NCBI RefSeq assembly: GCF_900103935.1
Contig: NZ_FNIC01000005.1
Span: 62,001 to 126,000 of the forward strand
Length of the DNA stretch: 64,000 nt
Direction: 5' to 3'
Source of the DNA: Nocardioides szechwanensis
GTDB lineage: Bacteria; Actinomycetota; Actinomycetes; Propionibacteriales; Nocardioidaceae
In this document: piece by piece, positions 1-8,364 of the stretch
Layout of the letters: each line of letters starts with the position of its first letter
How positions within the stretch are numbered: the first letter of the stretch is position 1
Made by a program: the position numbers and the translations under genes
Notes under the pieces: model-generated
Databases searched by the model: none
Seen by the model: the letters and a program-made list of their open reading frames with translations, nothing else
Told to the model about the DNA's origin: nothing

Positions 1-1
1 G

Positions 2-709
2 CTGCTCGCCAAGGCGCTGCGCAAGGCGGCGACCCGGCTGGCCACCACGGACGCCACGACGGTCACGGTCGACACCCCCGGCCTCAAGGACCTGGTCGGC
101 CGCCCGCGGTTCACCCCCGAGGCGCACGAGCGCACCTCGGTGCCGGGCGTGGCCACCGGCCTCGCCGTCACCGGCCTCGGCGGCGACGTGCTGTTCATCG
201 AGGCCTCCGCCTCCGACGGGAAGGCAGGGCTGACGCTGACCGGTCAGCTCGGCGAGGTGATGAAGGAGTCGGCGCAGATCGCGCTGTCCTTCGTCCGCGC
301 GCACGCCGACCAGCTGGGCGTGGACCCGGCGTTCTTCGACCAGGCGATCCACGTGCACGTGCCGGCGGGCGCCGTACCCAAGGACGGGCCGTCCGCGGGC
401 ATCACCATGGTCACCGCCCTGGCCTCGCTGGCCACCGGTCGTCCGGTGCGCGGCGACGTGGGCATGACCGGCGAGGTCACGCTCAACGGCCGGGTGCTGC
501 CGATCGGGGGGCTCAAGCAGAAGCTGCTCGCGGCCCAGCGCGCCGGGCTCACCGACGTGTTCGTGCCGCTGCGCAACGAGCCGGATCTCGACGACGTACC
601 GGCGGACGTGCTCGAGGCAGTCACGGTGCACCCCGTCGCCGACGTCCTCGACGTCGTGGCGGGGGCCCTGGAGCCGCTCGCCCAGGGCGCCGCGGGCGCC
701 GCTGCCTGA
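2..709 (+). CDS. lon: Lon family ATP-dependent protease, C-terminal part (5' end outside window)
   Basis: The reading frame is open from base 2, so only the last 235 residues are present; the ATPase part lies upstream of the window. Lon degrades misfolded and regulatory proteins in the cytoplasm with ATP. The visible part is the S16 proteolytic domain. The catalytic serine is in PKDGPSAG (codon 392-394) and the dyad lysine in IGGLKQK (codon 515-517), followed by the usual PLRNEPDLDDVP segment. It ends in a short Ala-rich tail. Both catalytic residues are intact, so this is a working protease domain rather than a remnant. The family call is firm; which Lon type it is cannot be judged without the N-terminus. 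Confidence 0.93.
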   Translation: MLAKALRKAATRLATTDATTVTVDTPGLKDLVGRPRFTPEAHERTSVPGVATGLAVTGLGGDVLFIEASASDGKAGLTLTGQLGEVMKESAQIALSFVRAHADQLGVDPAFFDQAIHVHVPAGAVPKDGPSAGITMVTALASLATGRPVRGDVGMTGEVTLNGRVLPIGGLKQKLLAAQRAGLTDVFVPLRNEPDLDDVPADVLEAVTVHPVADVLDVVAGALEPLAQGAAGAAA

Positions 710-723
710 GTCCGTATGGCGGA

Positions 724-741
724 CACGATGTGCACATCGTG
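724..741. promoter_or_regulatory. Perfect 18-bp palindrome upstream of the thrC leader
   Basis: CACGATGTG is followed at once by its exact reverse complement CACATCGTG. It lies between the lon stop codon and the SAM riboswitch. A plausible -10 hexamer TACTGT at 754-759 would place a -35 region at about 731-736, inside the palindrome. This suggests an operator for a dimeric regulator acting on thrC transcription. The palindrome is seen directly; the promoter and operator role are inferred. Confidence 0.5.
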
Positions 742-768
742 AGACGGGCCCCGTACTGTTTCCACCAG

Positions 769-896
769 CTCATCAAGAGGGACTGAGGGTACGGCCCAGT
801 GAAGTCCCGGCAACCGCCGCGTGCCCCCTGCCATTGGCAGTCGCGGAAACGGTGCTAATTCCGTCCCGGTGCGAGGTACGCGCCGGGGAAGATGAG
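769..896 (+). promoter_or_regulatory. SAM-I (S-box) riboswitch upstream of threonine synthase
   Basis: The S-box core is recognisable in order: P1 5' strand CTCATC (769-774) followed by AAGAG; the GGCCC-xGTGAA block; CCCGGCAACC; a P3 hairpin; GGTGCTAATTCC; a P4 hairpin; and the P1 3' strand GATGAG (891-896). P1 pairs perfectly. The Shine-Dalgarno AAGGAGG (897-903) directly follows P1 and the thrC ATG is at 908. There is no terminator-like T-run between the aptamer and the start codon, so control is probably translational. S-boxes classically govern methionine and SAM genes, so placement before thrC is notable. Confidence 0.9.
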
Positions 897-907
897 AAGG
901 AGGACTC

Positions 908-2200
908 ATGAGCACTGTCGTCGCCGAGAAGGTCGACCTCACCCCCACCACCGCCGGCCCCGCGATCCGCGAAGGTGCCTTCGGCAACGCGCGGGCGCTG
1001 GCCTGCCGCGAGTGCGGCCACGAGATCGAGCTGGGCCCCCACTACGCGTGCTCGGAGTGCTTCGGCCCGCTCGAGATCGCCTACGACTTCCCGGTCGTCA
1101 CGCGTGAGGAGATCGAGGCCGGTCCCCGCAACATCTGGCGCTACAAGGCGCTGCTGCCGGTGCCGACCGACATCGAGCAGAGCCCCAACATGGAGCCCGG
1201 GTTCACCCGGCTTCTCAAGGCGGGCAACCTCGGCCGCGAGCTCGGCATCGACAACCTGTGGGTCAAGGACGACAGCACCAACCCCACCAACTCCTTCAAG
1301 GACCGGGTCGTCGCCTGCGCGCTGAGCGCCGCGACCGAGTTCCACTCGAAGGTCTTCGCGTGTCCGTCCACCGGCAACCTGGCCAACGCGGTGGCCGCGG
1401 CCGGCGCCCGCGCCGGCATCAAGACCGTGGTGTTCATCCCCAGCAACCTCGAGACGCCCAAGCAGGTCAACTCGGCGGTCTTCACCGAGTCGCTGGTCGC
1501 CGTCAACGGCAACTACGACGACGTCAACAAGCTGGCCTCCGAGATCGCCGGCGAGGAGGAGGGCTGGGCGTTCGTCAACGTCAACGTCCGTCCCTACTAC
1601 GCCGAGGGCTCCAAGACGCTGGGCTACGAGATCGCCGAGCAGCTCGGCTGGCGGCTGCCCGACCAGATCGTCATCCCGGTCGCGTCCGGCTCGCAGCTGA
1701 CCAAGGTGCACAAGGCGTTCCAGGAGCTGATCAAGCTCGGCCTGGTCGAGGACAAGCCCTACAAGGTCTTCGGTGCGCAGGCCGAGGGCTGCTCGCCGGT
1801 GTCCGCCGCCTACAAGACCGGCACCGACGCGATCCGTCCGGTCAAGCCCGACACGATCGCCAAGAGCCTCGCGATCGGCAACCCGGCCGACGGCATCTAC
1901 GTGCTCGACATCTGCCGCCAGACCGGCGGCGCTGTCGAGGACATCACCGACGACGAGGTCCGCGCCGGCATCGTCCTGCTGGCCCGCACCGAGGGCATCT
2001 TCACCGAGACCGCCGGCGGCACCACGGTCGGCGTCCTGAAGAAGCTCGTCGAGACCGGCCAGCTCGACACCACGCTCGAGACCGTCGTCATCAACACCGG
2101 TCACGGCCTCAAGACGCTGGACGCGATCGCCGGTCAGGTGGGGCCCGCGGCCACCATCGACCCGTCGTACGCCGCCTTCCGCGCCACCGGCCTGGCCTGA
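908..2200 (+). CDS. thrC: Threonine synthase
   Basis: This 430-residue PLP enzyme converts O-phosphohomoserine to threonine and phosphate in the cytoplasm. An N-terminal ribbon carries C33/C36 and C48/C51, as in many actinobacterial threonine synthases. The PLP lysine is K131 in the motif NSFKDR. The substrate-loop sequence PSTGNLANAVAA and the glycine-rich ASGSQL segment follow. The start is set by AAGGAGG at 897-903. The SAM-I riboswitch directly upstream implies control by S-adenosylmethionine, the end product of the competing methionine branch. The CysO-like carrier gene follows 40 bp downstream and probably shares the transcript. Length and motifs are normal for the family. Confidence 0.96.
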   Translation: MSTVVAEKVDLTPTTAGPAIREGAFGNARALACRECGHEIELGPHYACSECFGPLEIAYDFPVVTREEIEAGPRNIWRYKALLPVPTDIEQSPNMEPGFTRLLKAGNLGRELGIDNLWVKDDSTNPTNSFKDRVVACALSAATEFHSKVFACPSTGNLANAVAAAGARAGIKTVVFIPSNLETPKQVNSAVFTESLVAVNGNYDDVNKLASEIAGEEEGWAFVNVNVRPYYAEGSKTLGYEIAEQLGWRLPDQIVIPVASGSQLTKVHKAFQELIKLGLVEDKPYKVFGAQAEGCSPVSAAYKTGTDAIRPVKPDTIAKSLAIGNPADGIYVLDICRQTGGAVEDITDDEVRAGIVLLARTEGIFTETAGGTTVGVLKKLVETGQLDTTLETVVINTGHGLKTLDAIAGQVGPAATIDPSYAAFRATGLA

Positions 2201-2240
2201 CCCCGCAACCCACGCAAGCCGTCGAGAAGAGGAACCACCC

Positions 2241-2519
2241 GTGAGCGTCTCCGTCCGCGTCCCCACCATCCTGCGCACCTACACCGGCGGCGAGTCCGAG
2301 GTCACCGCGTCCGGGTCGACCCTGTCCGAGGTGCTGGACGACCTGGACTCGAGCTACGCCGGCATCAAGGCGCGGATCCTCGACGACAACGGTGCCCTGC
2401 GCCGCTTCGTCAACGTCTACGTCGGCAACGACGACGTGCGCTTCCTGGACGACCTCGCGACGCCCACGCCCGACGGCACCCAGATCTCCGTGATCCCGGC
2501 CGTCGCCGGAGGCTGCTGA
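2241..2519 (+). CDS. MoaD/ThiS/CysO-like ubiquitin-fold sulfur carrier protein
   Basis: This is a 92-residue beta-grasp protein. The closest match I know is CysO of Mycobacterium tuberculosis, a sulfur carrier for cysteine synthesis: they share TILR, the RFVNVYV core, DDVRF-LDDLATP and an end in IPAVAGG. Carriers of this type must expose a C-terminal Gly-Gly for adenylation and thiocarboxylation. Here one extra cysteine follows (GGC, then stop), so either proteolytic trimming by a Mec/QbsD-type JAMM enzyme or an unusual tail is implied. It lies 40 bp after thrC. Cysteine-pathway function is inferred; a molybdopterin role is the alternative. Confidence 0.82.
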   Translation: MSVSVRVPTILRTYTGGESEVTASGSTLSEVLDDLDSSYAGIKARILDDNGALRRFVNVYVGNDDVRFLDDLATPTPDGTQISVIPAVAGGC

Positions 2520-2584
2520 CCGTTGGCCCGCGGTCGCCCGCCGGTACTGTGCTCCGAGCCCGACCCGGACCCAGAGGAGCACGT

Positions 2585-3409
2585 GTGACCACCAGCCCCG
2601 CCGTCGACCTGTATCTCGACGTGATGGCCAAGATGCTGACCCGCTACGGGTTCGAGGGTCGCAACGTGACCGTCAAGCTGCCGTCCCGCTCCTACGAGTC
2701 CTACCTGTGGGACCTCACCCGGGGCGCGATGAAGGGCCGCGACATCCGGATGGTCGAGGCGGCTGAGTTCGACCGCGAGGCCCGCGAGGTCGGCCGCGAC
2801 TGGCCCGCCGACGCCGAGACGATGATCGGCCTCAAGCGGCTGGCCAACGTGCGGGCCTGCGTCGGGAGCGTGATCGCCGACGGCGTGCCCGGCGACCTGA
2901 TCGAGACCGGCGCCTGGCGCGGCGGCTCCACCATCTACATGCGCGCGATCCTCAAGGCTCACGGCGACACCGACCGCACCGTGTGGGTGGCCGACTCCTT
3001 CCAGGGCCTGCCGGAGTACGACGGTCGCTACGAGGCCGACGCCGGGGACCAGCACCACACCCGCGACGAGCTCGCGATCTCGGTCGAGAGCGTCGAGGAG
3101 AACTTCCGCCGCTACGACCTGCTCGACGACCAGGTCAAGTTCCTCGTGGGTTGGTTCAGCGACACCCTGCCGACCGCGCCGATCGAGCGGCTCGCGGTGC
3201 TGCGCCTCGACGGGGACATGTACTCCTCGACGATGGACGCGCTCGACGCCCTCTACGACAAGGTCTCGCCCGGCGGCTACGTGATCGTCGACGACTACGG
3301 CGCGGTGCGCGCGTGCGCGCAGGCGATCCACGACTTCCGCGACGCACGGGGCATCACCGACCCGATCGAGGAGATCGACTGGGCCGGCGTGTTCTGGAGG
3401 AAGTCGTGA
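2585..3409 (+). CDS. TylF/MycF-family macrocin O-methyltransferase-like protein
   Basis: This 274-residue protein has the TylF fold of SAM-dependent sugar O-methyltransferases. The SAM-binding motif is LIETGAWRGGS, followed by VWVADSFQGLP. The metal-binding region is LRLDGDMYSST and the later block is GGYVIVDDYGAVRACAQAI. The GTG at 2585 is chosen because AGAGGAG (2573-2579) sits just ahead; an in-frame start at 2549 has no ribosome site. The stop overlaps the next gene by 4 bp. Outside antibiotic clusters such enzymes usually modify polysaccharide sugars, so a cell-envelope glycan role is likely here. The substrate is unknown. Confidence 0.85.
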   Translation: MTTSPAVDLYLDVMAKMLTRYGFEGRNVTVKLPSRSYESYLWDLTRGAMKGRDIRMVEAAEFDREAREVGRDWPADAETMIGLKRLANVRACVGSVIADGVPGDLIETGAWRGGSTIYMRAILKAHGDTDRTVWVADSFQGLPEYDGRYEADAGDQHHTRDELAISVESVEENFRRYDLLDDQVKFLVGWFSDTLPTAPIERLAVLRLDGDMYSSTMDALDALYDKVSPGGYVIVDDYGAVRACAQAIHDFRDARGITDPIEEIDWAGVFWRKS

Positions 3410-3702
3410 GCGAGAGCAGCGAGGGCTACGTCCGGCTCGAGCAGGAGCTGCGGGTCTCGCGGCGCTGGGGGCAGCGAGCCGTCAAGGAGATGCACGCGGT
3501 CATGCTGAAGGACCTGCGGGCCGCCGAGGGACGCGCGCGCCGCGCGGAACGACGTACGGAAGAGGCGCGCAAGCGCGCCAAGCGGGCCGAGCAGCGCGCC
3601 ACCCGCGCCGAGCGCGAGCTGGCCGAGCTGCGGCAGAGCGCGACCTGGCGGGCCGGGCGGGCCCTGCTCGCCGTCCCGTCGCGGCTCAAGCGGCGCTCCT
3701 AG
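3406..3702 (+). CDS. Small charged coiled-coil protein, partner of the TylF methyltransferase
   Basis: This 98-residue protein starts at a GTG that overlaps the methyltransferase stop (GTGA), so the two are translationally coupled. Residues about 35-80 form a long Arg/Glu/Ala-rich heptad region (repeats such as RRAERRTEEARKRAKRAEQ). It ends with ATWRAGRALLAVPSRLKRR, a tail resembling the SxxWRxxxPLR ends that follow coiled coils in some glycosyltransferases and methyltransferases. This suggests a detached scaffold or membrane-association module for the upstream enzyme. No enzymatic domain is visible. Function is unassigned. Confidence 0.7.
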   Translation: MSESSEGYVRLEQELRVSRRWGQRAVKEMHAVMLKDLRAAEGRARRAERRTEEARKRAKRAEQRATRAERELAELRQSATWRAGRALLAVPSRLKRRS

Positions 3703-3743
3703 CGCTGACGTCCGCGTCTCGCCACAATTGGCGCTGACGTCCG
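3702..3743. repeat. 13-bp direct repeat ahead of the ATP-grasp gene
   Basis: GCGCTGACGTCCG occurs at 3702-3714 and 3731-3743, spaced 29 bp start to start, in the 55-bp gap before the ATP-grasp gene. Each copy contains the partly palindromic TGACGTC core. Two copies on one helix face about three turns apart could be binding sites for a regulator, or a chance duplication. Confidence 0.4.
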
Positions 3744-3757
3744 AAAACGGGGGACCA

Positions 3758-4600
3758 ATGACGACCGCACCACAGGTACTGCTGGTGACCGACCGCGAGC
3801 ACGAAGAAGGCGAGCCCGGCCACGAGGTGCTCGACGAGGCGCTGGCCGAGCGGGGGATCCCGAGCCGCTGGGCGGTGTGGGACGACCCGTTCGTCGACTG
3901 GAGCGAGCCCAAGATCGTGGCCGTCCGCTCGACCTGGGACTACGACACCCGGCTCCCCGACTTCCTCGGCTGGGCGGGCTCGATCGGGCCGAGCCTGCTG
4001 CACGGGGTCGAGGTCTTCCGCTGGAACACCGACAAGTCCTACCTGCTGGACCTCGTCCAGCTCAGCAACGTGCCGGTGGTGCCGACCACGCTGGCCGACA
4101 ACCTGGTCAACCTGCGCGCCGCGATCGGCCGGGTCCGTCCGGCGGTGGTCAAGCCGCGGGTGGGTGCGGGTGGCCGCGGCATCGTCGTGGTCTACGACTC
4201 CGAGACCTGGCTGCCGGTCGACAAGGGCCCGTGGGTGGTCCAGCCGCTGGTCGAGTCGGTCATGACCGACGGCGAGGAGTCGGTGTTCGTGATCAACGGC
4301 CACCCGGTCAGCCAGCTGCGCAAGGTGGCCGGCTCGCAGGACTTCCGCGTGCACGAGGAGTACGGCGGCACGTCGTACAACACCCCGCTCATGCACGACA
4401 CCGCCCTGCTCGCCGCCGAGGCGGTGGCCGCCACGACCGAGATCCTGGGCTGCGAGATCGTCTACGCCCGCGTCGACATGATGCGGCTCGAGGGCCGGCT
4501 CGTCGTGAGCGAGGTCGAGGTTACCGAGCCCGGTCTCTACCTCGACCTGATGCCCGAGAACGCCGCACTCTTCGCCGACGCCATCGCCGCCCGCCTCTAG
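3758..4600 (+). CDS. ATP-grasp domain protein (RimK/glutathione-synthetase-like)
   Basis: This is a 280-residue ATP-grasp ligase-type protein. The N-terminal Rossmann-like domain includes VRSTWDYDTRLPDFLGW. Next come the nucleotide-binding lysine region AVVKPRVGAGGRGIVVV, the acidic VVQPLVES block and the metal-binding end LVVSEVEVTEPGLYLDL. The ATG at 3758 follows a GGGGGACC Shine-Dalgarno-like stretch. Families with this order ligate an amino acid or amine to a carboxylate using ATP. The substrate cannot be read from the sequence. It stands alone: the next gene is 180 bp away past a large palindrome. Confidence 0.82.
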   Translation: MTTAPQVLLVTDREHEEGEPGHEVLDEALAERGIPSRWAVWDDPFVDWSEPKIVAVRSTWDYDTRLPDFLGWAGSIGPSLLHGVEVFRWNTDKSYLLDLVQLSNVPVVPTTLADNLVNLRAAIGRVRPAVVKPRVGAGGRGIVVVYDSETWLPVDKGPWVVQPLVESVMTDGEESVFVINGHPVSQLRKVAGSQDFRVHEEYGGTSYNTPLMHDTALLAAEAVAATTEILGCEIVYARVDMMRLEGRLVVSEVEVTEPGLYLDLMPENAALFADAIAARL

Positions 4601-4607
4601 GTCTGCC

Positions 4608-4673
4608 GGGATAGTCCCCAACCCCAGGGCGACTAAGAGGGCTCTCATTCGCTCTGGTGTTAGGGACTATCCC
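4608..4673. repeat. Large imperfect palindrome downstream of the ATP-grasp gene
   Basis: Outer arms GGGATAGTCCC (4608-4618) and GGGACTATCCC (4663-4673) are exact reverse complements. Pairing continues inward through AAC, CCAG and GCGA blocks with single mismatches, giving arms of roughly 27 bp. It could be a terminator for the ATP-grasp gene (no T-run), a palindromic repetitive element, or an operator for the sigma-factor gene that follows at 4781. Confidence 0.6.
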
Positions 4674-4780
4674 GACGACGGGCTCCCTGGTGACTGACCG
4701 CACCCTCCAACCTTTCGGGCCGGCCGGGCGTTTGATGGGGTGCGGGGCCGACCCGAGCGGGGCGACCGGAGGGAGGGGCG

Positions 4781-5278
4781 GTGGACGAGCGAGAGACGTT
4801 CACGCGCTGGGCGGGCGAGCGGCAGCTCGCGCTGCTGCGGACCGCCGTACTCCTCACCGGCGACCACCACCGGGCCGAGGACCTCGTGCAGGACGCGCTC
4901 ACCAAGGTGGCGGTGCGCTGGCGCCGGCTGCGTGACGGCAACCCGGAGGCGTACGCGCGGCAGGTGATCGTGCGCGGCAACATCTCGTGGTGGCGCAAGC
5001 ATCGCCGCGAGCAGGTCGCGGAGGTGCCCGACCGCACCGACGTCACGGACGGGTACGGCGTCGCCGACACCCGCCGCCTGCTCAACGACGCACTCGCCGC
5101 CCTCACCCCGCGGCAGCGCGCGGTGGTCGTCCTGCGCTACTACGACGACCTGTCCGAGCGCGACACCGCCGACGTGCTCGGCGTCAGCGTCGGAACCGTC
5201 AAGAGCCAGACCCACCTGTCCCTGCGCCGGCTGCGCGAGGCCGCGCCCGAGCTCGCCGACCTGCTCCAGGAGCTGTGA
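4781..5278 (+). CDS. SigE-family ECF RNA polymerase sigma factor
   Basis: This 165-residue group IV sigma factor has region 2 at about residues 10-75, including HHRAEDLVQDALTKVAVRW. Region 4 at about 105-160 contains LTPRQRAVVVLRYYDDLSERDTA and a helix-turn-helix ending VGTVKSQTHLSL. The GTG start follows a GGAGGGAGGGG stretch. Its stop overlaps the start of the next gene (TGATG), pairing it with a membrane protein, which is the usual layout for actinobacterial SigE-type regulators. It would direct RNA polymerase to a small regulon; the signal is unknown. Confidence 0.92.
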   Translation: MDERETFTRWAGERQLALLRTAVLLTGDHHRAEDLVQDALTKVAVRWRRLRDGNPEAYARQVIVRGNISWWRKHRREQVAEVPDRTDVTDGYGVADTRRLLNDALAALTPRQRAVVVLRYYDDLSERDTADVLGVSVGTVKSQTHLSLRRLREAAPELADLLQEL

Positions 5279-6432
5279 TGACCACCGAGAAGCTGCGCGA
5301 CCTGCTGCACGAGCAGGTCTCCGACGTGACCATGACCGACCTGTCCGTCACCGCCTGGCGTGACGGCCAGCGGATCCGGCGGCGCCGCAGCGTCGCCGTG
5401 GTGGGAGGTACGGCGGCAGCGGCCCTGGCCGTGACCGCCGGGGTCAACATGCTGCGTGAAGACCCCGACCGCTCCTCGTCCGAAACCCTCACTTCAAGCC
5501 CGACTCCTGAGATAGACCCCTTCCACGAACAGCCGATCTTGACGGAGCCCGACGGGAAGTACGCCGGGGTGCCGCTCTGGGTGGCCCCGCGGGTGGCCGA
5601 GGAGGCCGCGCTGCCCGTCCTCGAGGGCACCGGCCTGCCCGCCGAGATCGACCTGTCGCCCGGAGCGCCCCCGGCGGTCGGGATCGGACGGGCCGTGGCC
5701 GTCCTCGGGGTCTGGCCCGACGGTGACCTCTCGCGCGTCGTCGCGGTCGGGGCGGACGGAGGCTCCTACTCCGTCGAGATCGACGGCAGGGTCGGTCACC
5801 TCACCGACGAGCAGGGCAACGTGATCTCCTCGCTCACGTGGGATGGCCTCTCGCCGCGGGGTCGCCGGGTGTTCTTCGTCCAGGAACGCTCGCTGGAGGT
5901 CTACGACTTCCAGAGCGGCGAGTGGACCAGTATCGCGACCCCGCCGTGGCTGGCCGAGGGCGCCCGCTGGATCACCGACACCGAGATCTGGGTGCCCGAG
6001 CGGCTCGGCGAGACCGGCAGCGGCACGTCGTACTACGTCGACGGGGGCGATCCCGTCGTCTCGATGGTCCGCTGGCTGGGCATGAGCTGGCCGGGAAGCG
6101 ACTCGAGCGAGGCGTTCGGGCCGCTGAAGTCGACCTCCGACGGCCTGGCCCAGAGCCACTTCCTCTCCGACGGGACCGACGCCGTGGTCGCGGTGGTCGC
6201 CGACAAGCCGAGCGTGCTCGGCTTCGACGGTCTCGACGAGCGGTGGAAGGGCTGCTGCCCGGTGGTGGGCTGGTCGGACGCCGGCACCGTGCTCTTCGAG
6301 TCCCGGACCGCCGACGCCCGGGTGCTGGCCTGGCGCGTGGGCAGCCACGACGTACGTCGGGTCTCGACCATCGTGGGCTGGGTCCCGGGCGAGGAGTCCT
6401 TCGTCGCCTCGTGGTCGCTTCCCGAGGCCTGA
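5278..6432 (+). CDS. Membrane-anchored partner of the SigE-type sigma factor (possible anti-sigma)
   Basis: This 384-residue protein has a cytoplasmic N-terminus of about 38 residues ending in RIRRRR. One membrane segment follows at about 40-60 (VAVVGGTAAAALAVTAGV), then a large extracytoplasmic domain of beta-rich segments (VYDFQSGEWTSIATPPW and similar) suggestive of a propeller. Its ATG overlaps the sigma-factor stop. By position and topology it may hold or sense for the sigma factor. No zinc-binding anti-sigma motif (HxxxCxxC) is visible, so anti-sigma activity is inference only. It ends just before the groEL CIRCE region. Confidence 0.75.
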   Translation: MTTEKLRDLLHEQVSDVTMTDLSVTAWRDGQRIRRRRSVAVVGGTAAAALAVTAGVNMLREDPDRSSSETLTSSPTPEIDPFHEQPILTEPDGKYAGVPLWVAPRVAEEAALPVLEGTGLPAEIDLSPGAPPAVGIGRAVAVLGVWPDGDLSRVVAVGADGGSYSVEIDGRVGHLTDEQGNVISSLTWDGLSPRGRRVFFVQERSLEVYDFQSGEWTSIATPPWLAEGARWITDTEIWVPERLGETGSGTSYYVDGGDPVVSMVRWLGMSWPGSDSSEAFGPLKSTSDGLAQSHFLSDGTDAVVAVVADKPSVLGFDGLDERWKGCCPVVGWSDAGTVLFESRTADARVLAWRVGSHDVRRVSTIVGWVPGEESFVASWSLPEA

Positions 6433-6438
6433 GCACTG

Positions 6439-6465
6439 TTTGCACTCGCCTTGCCCGAGTGCTAA
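6439..6465. promoter_or_regulatory. CIRCE element (HrcA operator) 1 upstream of groEL
   Basis: TTTGCACTC (6439-6447) and GAGTGCTAA (6457-6465) are separated by 9 bases, matching the consensus TTAGCACTC-N9-GAGTGCTAA at 17 of 18 arm positions. HrcA binds CIRCE to repress chaperonin genes until heat stress. hrcA itself is not in this window. Confidence 0.93.
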
Positions 6466-6473
6466 ACATGAGG

Positions 6474-6500
6474 CTGGCACTCTCGTCAGGAGAGTGACAA
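6474..6500. promoter_or_regulatory. Second, degenerate CIRCE-like element upstream of groEL
   Basis: CTGGCACTC (6474-6482) and GAGTGACAA (6492-6500) have exactly the 9-base CIRCE spacing. Each arm keeps 7 of 9 consensus bases, including the core GCACTC/GAGTG. It begins 8 bp after the first element, so two HrcA dimers could sit side by side in the groEL leader. Confidence 0.75.
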
Positions 6501-6607
6501 CATCCCCGGTCCGGGGAGCTGAGGTCCGAAGCGTCGGTGAGAAGGGTTCGCCGAGTCAGCCTGACCGTCCGTCGCGGGCAGCGCACCCGGACCGTCCACA
6601 GTTCTGA

Positions 6608-8256
<1,649 letters not shown>

Positions 8257-8257
<1 letters not shown>

Positions 8258-8280
8258 GCACCACAGCACCACAGCACCAC
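8257..8280 (+). repeat. Three tandem copies of AGCACCAC after groEL
   Basis: The 8-bp unit AGCACCAC is repeated three times without a gap, starting on the last base of the groEL stop codon and ending 5 bp before the terminator stem. A slippage-type microrepeat; no function is apparent. Confidence 0.8.
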
Positions 8281-8284
8281 AGGA

Positions 8285-8311
8285 AAGCCCCCGGTCTCCG
8301 ACCGGGGGCTT
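8285..8311 (+). terminator. Rho-independent terminator-like hairpin after groEL
   Basis: AAGCCCCCGGT (8285-8295) pairs perfectly with ACCGGGGGCTT (8301-8311) around the 5-base loop CTCCG, followed by the pyrimidine-rich TCTCCCTTT. It separates groEL from the convergent multicopper oxidase gene and may serve both strands. Confidence 0.88.
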
Positions 8312-8364
8312 CTCCCTTTGCGCGTGAGGCAGTGCCCTCCCCAGCCCGCGGCGCCCCGCCCGCC

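Noticed and set aside
773..2278. Long minus-strand frame opposite thrC and similar long frames opposite coxL, groEL and the XPB region
   Set aside because: They are antisense shadows caused by high GC; composition is low-complexity (Gly, Arg, Val, Asp) and the plus-strand genes have clear motifs.
4601..4780. Terminator for the ATP-grasp gene in the palindrome
   Set aside because: Not excluded, but there is no T-run and the arms are much longer than a usual terminator; listed as a repeat instead.
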